Positions 50,178-61,003 of a stretch of DNA of 64,000 nt are shown piece after piece. The stretch is taken from positions 58,088,501-58,152,500 of the forward strand of contig CM075353.1 of the NCBI GenBank assembly GCA_037693485.1, in the 5' to 3' direction. Origin of the DNA: Kitagawia praeruptora (Eukaryota > Streptophyta > Magnoliopsida > Apiales > Apiaceae). The notes beneath the pieces are model-generated. The model was not told the origin of the DNA, searched no databases, and saw only the letters and a list, made by a program, of their open reading frames with translations. Position 1 is the stretch's first letter. Each line of letters starts with the position of its first letter. The translations under genes and the position numbers were made by a program.

Positions 50178-52319
50178 CAAACGAGTAACGAATAAAGCAA
50201 AATTAATTTTCTTGTTCCAACGAGTCCAAAATGAAGTTTTATGGAGTTCTAGGGGTGAAATGAGTCAAAAACAAATCTACAAGTGATTTTCAAGCTCAAA
50301 CGAGTAATGAATAAAGCAAAATTAATTTTCTTGTCCCGACGAGTCCAAAATGAAGTTTTAATGAGTTCTAGGGGTGAAATGAGTCAAAAACAAATCTACA
50401 AGTGATTTCCAAGCTCAAACGAATCAAAAATGAAGCAAAATTAATTTTTTGTTCCAACGAGTCCAAAATGAAGTTTTAGTGAGTTCTAGGGGTGAAATGA
50501 GTCAAAAACAAAGCTACAAGTGGTTTCCATGGTCAAACGAGTAATGAATAAAGAAAAATTAATTTTCTTGTTCCATTGAGTCCAAAATGAAGTTTTCGTG
50601 AGTTCTAGGGGTCAAATGAGTCAAAATCAAGGTTACAAGTGGTTTCCATGGTCAAACGAGTAATAAATAAAGCAAAATTAATTTTCTTGTTCCATTGAGT
50701 CCAAAATGGAGTTTTAGTGAGTTCTAGGGGTCAAATGAGTGAAAAATTAATCTACAAGTGATTTTCAAGCTCAAACGAATAAAAAATGAAGCAAAATTTA
50801 TTTTCTTGTTCCAACGAGTCCAAAATGAAGTTTTAGTGAGTTCTAGGGGTGAAATGAGTCAAAAACAAATCTACAAGTGATTTTCAAGCTCAAACGAGTA
50901 ATGAATAAAGCAAAATTAATTTTCTTGTTCCAACGAGTCCAAAATGAAGTTTTAGTGAGTTCTAGGGGTGAAATGAGTCGAAAACAAAGCTACAAGTGGT
51001 TTCCATGGTCAAACGAGTAATGAATAAAGCAAAATTAATTTCCTTGTTCCATTGAGTCCAAAATGAAGTTTTAGTGAGTTCTAGGGGTCAAATGAGTCAA
51101 AAACAAAGCTACAAATGGTTTCCATGGTCAAACGAGTAATAAATAAAGCAAAAATAATTTTCTTGTTCCATTGAGTCAAAAATGAAGTTTTAGTGAGTTC
51201 TAGGGGTCAAATGAGTGAAAAATAAATCTACAAGTGATTTTCAAGCTCAAACGAATAAAAAATGAAGCAAAATTTATTTTCTTGTTCCAACGAGTCCAAA
51301 ATGTAGTTTTAGTGAGTACTAGGGGTGAAATGAGTCAAAAACAAATCTACAAGTGATTTTCAAGTTCAAACGAGTAATGAATAAAGCAAAATTAATTTTC
51401 TTGTTCCAACGAGTCCAAAATGAAGTTTTAGTGAGTTCTAGGGGTCAAATGAGTCAAAAACAAAGCTACAAGTGGTTTCCATGGTCAAACGAGTAATGAA
51501 TAAAGCAAAATTAATTTTCTTGTTCCAACGAGTCCAAAATGAAGTTTTAGTGAGTTCTAGGGGTGAAATGAGTCAAAAACAAAGCTACAAGTGGTTTCCA
51601 TGGTCAAACGAGTAATGAATAAAGCAAAATTAATTTTCTTGTTCCATTGAGTCCAAAATGAAGTTTTAGTGAGTTCTAGGGGTCAAATGAGTAAAAAACA
51701 AAGCTACAAATGGTTTCCATGGTCAAACGAGTAATAAATAAAGTAAAAATAATTTTCTTGTTCCATTGAGTCCAAAAAAAAAGTTTTAGTGAGTTCTAGG
51801 GGTCAAATGAGTGAAAAATAAATCTACAAGTGATTTTCAAGCTCAAACGAATAAAAAATGAAGCAAATTTTTTTTTCTTGTTCCAACGAGTCCAAAATGA
51901 AGTTTTAGTGAGTTCTAGGGGTGAAATGAGTCAAAAACAAATCTACAAGTGATTTCCAAGCTCAAACGAATCAAAAATGAAGCTAAATTAATTTTCTTGT
52001 TCCAACGAGTCCAAAATGAAGTTTTAGTGAGTTCTAGGGGTGAAATGAGTCAAAAACAAAGCTACAAGTGGTTTCCATGGTCAAACGAGTAATGAATAAA
52101 GAAAAATTAATTTTCTTGTTCCATTGAGTCCAAAATGAAGTTTTAGTGAGTTCTAGGGGTCAAATGAGTCAAAATCACAGCTACAAGTGGTTTCCATGGT
52201 CAAACGAGTAATAAATAAAGCAAAATTAATTTTCTTGTTCCATTGAGTCCAAAATGGAGTTTTAGTGAGTTCTAGGGGTCAAATGAGTCAAAAACAAAGC
52301 TACAAGTGGTTTCCATGGT
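50178..52319. repeat. 18-monomer HOR, copy 2 (2142 bp)
   Basis: Tandem copy of the previous block at exactly 2142 bp: TTTTATGGAG at 50241 and 52383, and AATTAATTTC at 48891 and 51033. The other private changes also match at this spacing. The two copies read as near-identical, so this is one of the most recent block duplications in the window. Confidence 0.9.
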
Positions 52320-53985
52320 CAAACGAGTAACGAATAAAGCAAAATTAATTTTCTTGTTCCAACGAGTCCAAAATGAAGTTTTATGGAGTTCTAGGGGTGA
52401 AATGAGTCAAAAACAAATCTACAAGTGATTTTCAAGCTCAAACGAGTAATGAATAAAGCAAAATTAATTTTCTTGTCCCGACGAGTCCAAAATGAAGTTT
52501 TAATGAGTTCTAGGGGTGAAATGAGTCAAAAACAAATCTACAAGTGATTTCCAAGCTCAAACGAATCAAAAATGAAGCAAAATTAATTTTTTGTTCCAAC
52601 GAGTCCAAAATGAAGTTTTAGTGAGTTCTAGGGGTGAAATGAGTCAAAAACAAAGCTACAAGTGGTTTCCATGGTCAAACGAGTAATGAATAAAGAAAAA
52701 TTAATTTTCTTGTTCCATTGAGTCCAAAATGAAGTTTTCGTGAGTTCTAGGGGTCAAATGAGTCAAAATCAAGGTTACAAGTGCTTTCCATGGTCAAACG
52801 AGTAATAAATAAAGCAAAAATAATTTTCTTGTTCCATTGAGTCCAAAATGGAGTTTTAGTGAGTTGTAGGGGTCAAATGAGTGAAAAATAAATCTACAAG
52901 TGATTTTAAAGCTCAAACGAATAAAAAATGAAGCAAATTTTTTTTTCTTGTTCCAACGAGTCCAAAATGAAGTTTTAGTGAGTTCTAGGGGTGAAATGAG
53001 TCAAAAACAAATCTACAAGTGATTTCCAAGCTCAAACGAATCAAAAATGAAGCAAAATTAATTTTCTTGTTCCAACTAGTCCAAAATGAAGTTTAAGTGA
53101 GTTCTAGGGGTGAAATGAGTCAAAAACAAAGCTACAAGTGGTTTCCATGGTCAAACGAGTAATGAATAAAGAAAAATTAATTTTCTTGTTCCATTGAGTC
53201 CAAAATGAAGTTTTAGTGAGTTCTAGGGGTCAAATGAGTCAAAATCACAGCTACAAGTGGTTTCCATGGTCAAACGAGTAATAAATAAAGCAAAATTAAT
53301 TTTCTTGTTCCATTGAGTCCAAAATGAAGTTTTAGTGAGTTCTAGGGGTCAAATGAGTAAAAAACAAAGCTACAAATGGTTTCCATGGTCAAACGAGTAA
53401 TAAATAAAGTAAAAATAATTTTCTTGTTCCATTGAGTCCAAAAAAAAAGTTTTAGTGAGTTCTAGGGGTCAAATGAGTGAAAAATAAATCTACAAGTGAT
53501 TTTCAAGCTCAAACGAATAAAAAATGAAGCAAATTTTTTTTTCTTGTTCCAACGAGTCCAAAATGAAGTTTTAGTGAGTTCTAGGGGTGAAATGAGTCAA
53601 AAACAAATCTACAAGTGATTTCCAAGCTCAAACGAATCAAAAATTAAGCTAAATTAATTTTCTTGTTCCAACGAGTCCAAAATGAAGTTTTAGTGAGTTC
53701 TAGGGGTGAAATGAGTCAAAAACAAAGCTACAAGTGGTTTCCATGGTCAAACGAGTAATGAATAAAGAAAAATTAATTTTCTTGTTCCATTGAGTCCAAA
53801 ATGAAGTTTTAGTGAGTTCTAGGGGTCAAATGAGTCAAAATCACAGCTACAAGTGGTTTCCATGGTCAAACGAGTAATAAATAAAGCAAAATTAATTTTC
53901 TTGTTCCATTGAGTCCAAAATGGAGTTTTAGTGAGTTCTAGGGGTCAAATGAGTCAAAAACAAAGCTACAAGTGGTTTCCATGGT
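52320..53985. repeat. 14-monomer block (1666 bp)
   Basis: Spans the TTTTATGGAG markers at 52383 and 54049, exactly 14 monomers. It introduces AACTAGTCCAAAATG with GTTTAAG (53074), which recurs at 54740 (1666 bp) and 57357, GAGTTGTAGGGG near 52862, and GATTTTAAAGC near 52902. Confidence 0.82.
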
Positions 53986-55055
53986 CAAACGAGTAACGAA
54001 TAAAGCAAAATTAATTTTCTTGTTCCAACGAGTCCAAAATGAAGTTTTATGGAGTTCTAGGGGTGAAATGAGTCAAAAACAAATCTACAAGTGATTTTCA
54101 AGCTCAAACGAGTAATGAATAAAGCAAAATTAATTTTCTTGTCCCGACGAGTCCAAAATGAAGTTTTAATGAGTTCTAGGGGTGAAATGAGTCAAAAACA
54201 AATCTACAAGTGATTTCCAAGCTCAAACGAATCAAAAATGAAGCAAAATTAATTTTTTGTTCCAACGAGTCCAAAATGAAGTTTTAGTGAGTTCTAGGGG
54301 TGAAATGAGTCAAAAACAAAGCTACAAGTGGTTTCCATGGTCAAACGAGTAATGAATAAAGAAAAATTAATTTTCTTGTTCCATTGAGTCCAAAATGAAG
54401 TTTTCGTGAGTTCTAGGGGTCAAATGAGTCAAAATCAAGGTTACAAGTGGTTTCCATGGTCAAACGAGTAATAAATAAAGCAAAATTAATTTTCTTGTTC
54501 CATTGAGTCCAAAATGGAGTTTTAGTGAGTTGTAGGGGTCAAATGAGTGAAAAATAAATCTACAAGTGATTTTAAAGCTCAAACGAATAAAAAATGAAGC
54601 AAAATTTTTTTTCTTGTTCCAACGAGTCCAAAATGAAGTTTTAGTGAGTTCTAGGGGTGAAATGAGTCAAAAACAAATCTACAAGTGATTTCCAAGCTCA
54701 AACGAATCAAAAATGAAGCAAAATTAATTTTCTTGTTCCAACTAGTCCAAAATGAAGTTTAAGTGAGTTCTAGGGGTGAAATGAGTCAAAAACAAAGCTA
54801 CAAGTGGTTTCCATGGTCAAACGAGTAATGAATAAAGAAAAATTAATTTTCTTGTTCCATTGAGTCCAAAATGAAGTTTTAGTGAGTTCTAGGGGTCAAA
54901 TGAGTCAAAATCACAGCTACAAGTGGTTTCCATGGTCAAACGAGTAATAAATAAAGCAAAATTAATTTTCTTGTTCCATTGAGTCCAAAACGGAGTTTTA
55001 GTGAGTTCTAGGGGTCAAATGAGTCAAAAACAAAGCTACAAGTGGTTTCCATGGT
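53986..55055. repeat. 9-monomer block (1070 bp)
   Basis: From the TTTTATGGAG monomer at 54049 to the next at 55119, nine monomers less 1 bp. It shares GAGTTGTAGG, GATTTTAAAGC and AACTAGTCC with the preceding block, so it is a shortened relative of it. Confidence 0.8.
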
Positions 55056-57672
55056 CAAACGAGTAACGAATAAAGCAAAATTAATTTTCTTGTTCCAACG
55101 AGTCCAAAATGAAGTTTTATGGAGTTCTAGGGGTGAAATGAGTCAAAAACAAATCTACAAGTGATTTTCAAGCTCAAACGAGTAATGAATAAAGCAAAAT
55201 TAATTTTCTTGTTCCGACGAGTCCAAAATGAAGTTTTAGTCAGTTTTAAGGGTGAAATGAGTCCAAAACAAAGCTACAAGTGGTTTCCATGCTCAAACGA
55301 GTAATGAATAAAACAAAATTAATTTTCTTGTTCCATTGAGTCCAAAATGAAGTTTTAATGAGTTCTAGGGGTAAAATGAGTCAAAAACAAATCTACAAGT
55401 GATTTCCAAGCTCAAACGAATCAAAAATGAAGCAAAATTAATTTTTTGTTCCAACGAGTCCAAAATGAAGTTTTAGTGAGTTCTAGGGGTGAAATGAGTC
55501 AAAAACAAAGCTACAAATGGTTTCCATAGTCAAACGAGTAACGAATAAAGAAAAATTAATTTTCTTGTTCCATTGAGTCCAAAATGAAGTTTTAGTGAGT
55601 TCTAGGGGTCAAATGAGTCAAAATCAAAGTTACAAGTGGTTTCCATGGTCAAACGAGTAATAAATAAAGCAAAATTAATTTTCTTGTTCCATTGAGTCCA
55701 AAATGGAGTTTTAGTGAGTTCTAGGGGTCAAATGGGTGAAAAATTAATCTACAAGTGATTTTCAAGCTCAAACGAATAAAAAATGAAGCAAAATTTATTT
55801 TCTTGTTCCAACGAGTCCAAAATAAAGTTTTAGTGAGTTCTAGGGGTGAAATGAGTCAAAAACAAATCTACAAGTGATTTTCAAGCTCAAACGAGTAATG
55901 AATAAAGCAAAATTAATTTTCTTGTTCCAACGAGTCCAAAATGAAGTTTTAGTGAGTTCTAGGGGTGAAATGAGTCGAAAACAAAGCTACAAGTGGTTTC
56001 CATGGTCAAACGAGTAATGAATAAAGCAAAATTAATTTTCTTGTTCCATTGAGTCCAAAATGAAGTTTTAGTGAGTTCTAGGGGTCAAATGAGTCAAAAA
56101 CAAAGCTACAAATGGTTTCCATGGTCAAACGAGTAATAAATAAAGCAAAAATAATTTTCTTGTTCCATTGAGTCAAAAATGAAGTTTTAGTGAGTTCTAG
56201 GGGTCAAATGAGTGAAAAATAAATCTACAAGTGATTTTCAAGCTCAAACGAATAAAAAATGAAGCAAAATTTATTTTCTTGTTCCAACGTGTCCAAAATG
56301 AAGTTTTAGTGAGTACTAGGGGTTAAATGAGTCAAAAACAAATCTACAAGTGATTTTCAAGCTCAAACGAGTAATGAATAAAGCAAAATTAATTTTCTTG
56401 TTCCAACGAGTCCAAAATGAAGTTTTAGTGAGTTCTAGGGGTGAAATGAGTCGAAAACAAAGCTACAAGTGGTTTCCATGGTCAAACGAGTAATGAATAA
56501 AGCAAAATTAATTTTCTTGTTCCATTGAGTCCAAAATGAAGTTTTAGTGAGTTCTAGGGGTCAAATGAGTCAAAAACAAAGCTACAAATGGTTTCCATGG
56601 TCAAACGAGTAATAAATAAAGCAAAAAAAATTTTCTTGTTCCATTGAGTCAAAAATGAAGTTTTAGTGAGTTCTAGGGGTCAAATGAGTGAAAAATAAAT
56701 CTACAAGTGATTTTCAAGCTCAAACGAATAAAAAATGAAGCAAAATTTATTTTCTTGTTCCAACGTGTCCAAAATGAAGTTTTAGTGAGTACTAGGGGTT
56801 AAATGAGTCAAAAACAAATCTACAAGTGATTTTCAAGCTCAAACGAGTAATGAATAAAGCAAAATTAATTTTCTTGTTCCAACGAGTCCAAAATGAAGTT
56901 TTAGTGAGTTCTAGGGGTCAAATGAGTCAAAAACAAAGCTACAAGTGGTTTCCATGGTCAAACGAGTAATGAATAAAGCAAAATTAATTTTTTTGTTCCA
57001 ACGAGTCCAAATTGAAGTTTTAGTCAGTTCTAGGGGTGAAATGAGTCAAAATCAAGGTTACAAGTGGTTTCCATGGTCAAACGAGTAATAAATAAAGCAA
57101 AATTAATTTTCTTGTTCCATTGAGTCCAAAATGGAGTTTTAGTGAGTTGTAGGGGTCAAATGTGTGAAAAATAAATCTACAAGTGATTTTCAAGCTCAAA
57201 CAAATAAAAAATGAAGCAAAATTTTTTTTCTTGTTCCAACGAGTCCAAAATGAAGTTTTAGTGAGTTCTAGGGGTGAAATGAGTCAAAAACAAATCTACA
57301 AGTGATTTCCAAGCTCAAACGAATCAAAAATGAAGCAAAATTAATTTTCTTGTTCCAACTAGTCCAAAATGAAGTTTAAGTGAGTTCTAGGGGTGAAATG
57401 AGTCAAAAACAAAGCTACAAGTGGTTTCCATGGTCAAACGAGTAATGAATAAAGAAAAATTAATTTTCTTGTTCCATTGAGTCCAAAATGAAGTTTTAGT
57501 GAGTTCTAGGGGTCAAATGAGTCAAAATCACAGCTACAAGTGGTTTCCATGGTCAAACGAGTAATAAATAAAGCAAAATTAATTTTCTTGTTCCATTGAG
57601 TCCAAAATGGAGTTTTAGTGAGTTCTAGGGGTCAAATGAGTCAAAAACAAAGCTACAAGTGGTTTCCATGGT
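55056..57672. repeat. 22-monomer block (2617 bp), copy 1
   Basis: From TTTTATGGAG at 55119 to 57736. Variants CAGTTTTAAGGG, CCATAGTC and GGGTGAAAAATTAATC recur about 2617 bp downstream, so the left two thirds (to about 57040) are duplicated in 57673-59657. It contains a 4-monomer tandem pair at 55888-56839. Confidence 0.82.
55888..56839. repeat. 4-monomer unit in tandem pair (2 x 476 bp), first site
   Basis: Two consecutive 476-bp units (55888-56363 and 56364-56839). The AACGTGTCC marker is at 56286 and 56762, exactly 4 x 119 bp apart. Order: S3 with TCGAAAAC; CATTGAG with ACAAATGG; AATAAATAAAGC with GAGTCAAAAATG; CGAATAAAAAATG with AACGTGTCC, GAGTACT and GGGGTTAAATGAG. Confidence 0.9.
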
Positions 57673-60051
57673 CAAACGAGTAACGAATAAAGCAAAATTA
57701 ATTTTCTTGTTCCAACGAGTCCAAAATGAAGTTTTATGGAGTTCTAGGGGTGAAATGAGTCAAAAACAAATCTACAAGTGATTTTCAAGCTCAAACGAGT
57801 AATGAATAAAGCAAAATTAATTTTCTTGTTCCGACGAGTCCAAAATGAAGTTTTAGTCAGTTTTAAGGGTGAAATGAGTCCAAAACAAAGCTACAAGTGG
57901 TTTCCATGCTCAAACGAGTAATGAATAAAACAAAATTAATTTTCTTGTTCCATTGAGTCCAAAATGAAGTTTTAATGAGTTCTAGGGGTGAAATGAGTCA
58001 AAAACAAATCTACAAGTGATTTCCAAGCTCAAACGAATCAAAAATGAAGCAAAATTAATTTTTTGTTCCAACGAGTCCAAAATGAAGTTTTAGTGAGTTC
58101 TAGGGGTGAAATGAGTCAAAAACAAAGCTACAAATGGTTTCCATAGTCAAACGAGTAACGAATAAAGAAAAATTAATTTTCTTGTTCCATTGAGTCCAAA
58201 ATGAAGTTTTAGTGAGTTCTAGGGGTCAAATGAGTCAAAATCAAAGTTACAAGTGGTTTCCATGGTCAAACGAGTAATAAATAAAGCAAAATTAATTTTC
58301 TTGTTCCATTGAGTCCAAAATGGAGTTTTAGTGAGTTCTAGGGGTCAAATGGGTGAAAAATTAATCTACAAGTGATTTTCAAGCTCAAACGAATAAAAAA
58401 TGAAGCAAAATTTATTTTCTTGTTCCAACGAGTCCAAAATGAAGTTTTAGTGAGTTCTAGGGGTGAAATGAGTCAAAAACAAATCTACAAGTGATTTTCA
58501 AGCTCAAACGAGTAATGAATAAAGCAAAATTAATTTTCTTGTTCCAACGAGTCCAAAATGAAGTTTTAGTGAGTTCTAGGGGTGAAATGAGTCGAAAATA
58601 AAGCTACAAGTGGTTTCCATGGTCAAACGAGTAATGAATAAAGCAAAATTAATTTTCTTGTTCCATTGAGTCCAAAATGAAGTTTTAGTGAGTTCTAGGG
58701 GTCAAATGAGTCAAAAACAAAGCTACAAATGGTTTCCATGGTCAAACGAGTAATAAATAAAGCAAAAATAATTTTCTTGTTCCATTGAGTCAAAAATGAA
58801 GTTTTAGTGAGTTCTAGGGGTCAAATGAGTGAAAAATAAATCTACAAGTGATTTTCAAGCTCAAACGAATAAAAAATGAAGCAAAATTTATTTTCTTGTT
58901 CCAACGTGTCCAAAATGAAGTTTTAGTGAGTACTAGGGGTTAAATGAGTCAAAAACAAATCTACAAGTGATTTTCAAGCTCAAACGAGTAATGAATAAAG
59001 CAAAATTAATTTTCTTGTTCCAACGAGTCCAAAATGAAGTTTTAGTGAGTTCTAGGGGTTAAATGAGTCGAAAACAAAGCTACAAGTGGTTTCCATGGTC
59101 AAACGAGTAATGAATAAAGCAAAATTAATTTTCTTGTTCCATTGAGTCCAAAATGAAGTTTTAGTGAGTTCTAGGGGTCAAATGAGTCAAAAACAAAGCT
59201 ACAAATGGTTTCCATGGTCAAACGAGTAATAAATAAAGCAAAAATAATTTTCTTGTTCCATTGAGTCAAAAATGAAGTTTTAGTGAGTTCTAGGGGTCAA
59301 ATGAGTGAAAAATAAATCTACAAGTGATTTTCAAGCTCAAACGAATAAAAAAAGAAGCAAAATTTATTTTCTTGTTCCAACGTGTCCAAAATGAAGTTTT
59401 AGTGAGTACTAGGGGTTAAATGAGTCAAAAACAAATCTACAAGTGATTTTCAAGCTCAAACGAGTAATGAATAAAGCAAAATTAATTTTCTTGTTCCAAC
59501 GAGTCCAAAATGAAGTTTTAGTGAGTTCTAGGGGTCAAATGAGTCAAAAACAAAGCTACAAGTGGTTTCCATGGTCAAACGAGTAATGAATAAAGCAAAA
59601 TTAATTTTTTTGTTCCAACGAGTCCAAAATGAAGTTTTAGTCAGTTCTAGGGGTGAAATGAGTCAAAAACAAAGCTACAAGTGGTTTCCATGGTCAAACG
59701 AGTAATGAATAAAGCAAAATTAATTTTCTTGTTCCATTGAGTCCAAAATGAAGTTTTAGTGAGTTCTAGGGGTCAAATGAGTCAAAAACAAAGCTACAAA
59801 TGGTTTCCATGGTCAAACGAGTAATAAATAAAGTAAAATTAATTTTCTTGTTCCATTGAGTCCAAAATGGAGTTTTAGTGAGTTCTAGGGGTCAAATGAG
59901 TGAAAAATTAATCTACAAGTGATTTTCAAGCTCAAACGAATAAAAAATGAAGCAAAATTTATTTTCTTGTTCCAACGAGTCCAAAATGAAGTTTTAGTGA
60001 GTTCTAGGGGTGAAATGAGTCAAAAACAAATCTACAAGTGATTTTCAAGCT
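57673..60051. repeat. Copy 2 of the 22-monomer block and flanking monomers
   Basis: Matches 55056-57040 at a 2617-bp shift as far as about 59657, including its own 4-monomer pair at 58505-59456 and the TTAATTTTTTTG change (56988 and 59605). It then departs, giving common-form monomers and an AATGGAGTTTT monomer near 59868 before the third 4-monomer pair. Confidence 0.78.
58505..59456. repeat. 4-monomer unit in tandem pair (2 x 476 bp), second site
   Basis: Units 58505-58980 and 58981-59456, with AACGTGTCC at 58903 and 59379, 476 bp apart. The pair sits 2617 bp from the first site, so it moved as part of the larger duplication. Private changes include TCGAAAATAAAGC near 58596 and AAAAAAAGAAGC near 59347. 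Confidence 0.88.
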
Positions 60052-61003
60052 CAAACGAGTAATGAATAAAGCAAAATTAATTTTCTTGTTCCAACGAGTC
60101 CAAAATGAAGTTTTAGTGAGTTCTAGGGGTGAAATGAGTCGAAAACAAAGCTACAAGTGGTTTCCATGGTCAAACGAGTAATGAATAAAGCAAAATTAAT
60201 TTTCTTGTTCCATTGAGTCCAAAATGAAGTTTTAGTGAGTTCTAGGGGTCAAATGAGTCAAAAACAAAGCTACAAATGGTTTCCATGGTCAAACGAGTAA
60301 TAAATAAAGCAAAAATAATTTTCTTGTTCCATTGAGTCAAAAATGAAGTTTTAGTGAGTTCTAGGGGTCAAATGAGTGAAAAATAAATCTACAAGTGATT
60401 TTCAAGCTCAAACGAATAAAAAATGAAGCAAAATTTATTTTCTTGTTCCAACGTGTCCAAAATGAAGTTTTAGTGAGTACTAGGGGTTAAATGAGTCAAA
60501 AACAAATCTACAAGTGATTTTCAAGCTCAAACGAGTAATGAATAAAGCAAAATTAATTTTCTTGTTCCAACGAGTCCAAAATGAAGTTTTAGTGAGTTCT
60601 AGGGGTGAAATGAGTCGAAAACAAAGCTACAAGTGGTTTCCATGGTCAAACGAGTAATGAATAAAGCAAAATTAATTTTCTTGTTCCATTGAGTCCAAAA
60701 TGAAGTTTTAGTGAGTTCTAGGGGTCAAATGAGTCAAAAACAAAGCTACAAATGGTTTCCATGGTCAAACGAGTAATAAATAAAGCAATAATAATTTTCT
60801 TGTTCCATTGAGTCAAAAATGAAGTTTTAGTGAGTTCTAGGGGTCAAATGAGTGAAAAATAAATCTACAAGTGATTTTCAAGCTCAAACGAATAAAAAAT
60901 GAAGCAAAATTTATTTTCTTGTTCCAACGTGTCCAAAATGAAGTTTTAGTGAGTACTAGGGGTTAAATGAGTCAAAAACAAATCTACAAGTGTTTTTCAA
61001 GCT
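60052..61003. repeat. 4-monomer unit in tandem pair (2 x 476 bp), third site
   Basis: Units 60052-60527 and 60528-61003, with AACGTGTCC at 60450 and 60926. It has the same monomer order as the other two sites. Private changes are AGCAATAATAATT near 60785 and GTGTTTTTCAAGC near 60990. Confidence 0.88.
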
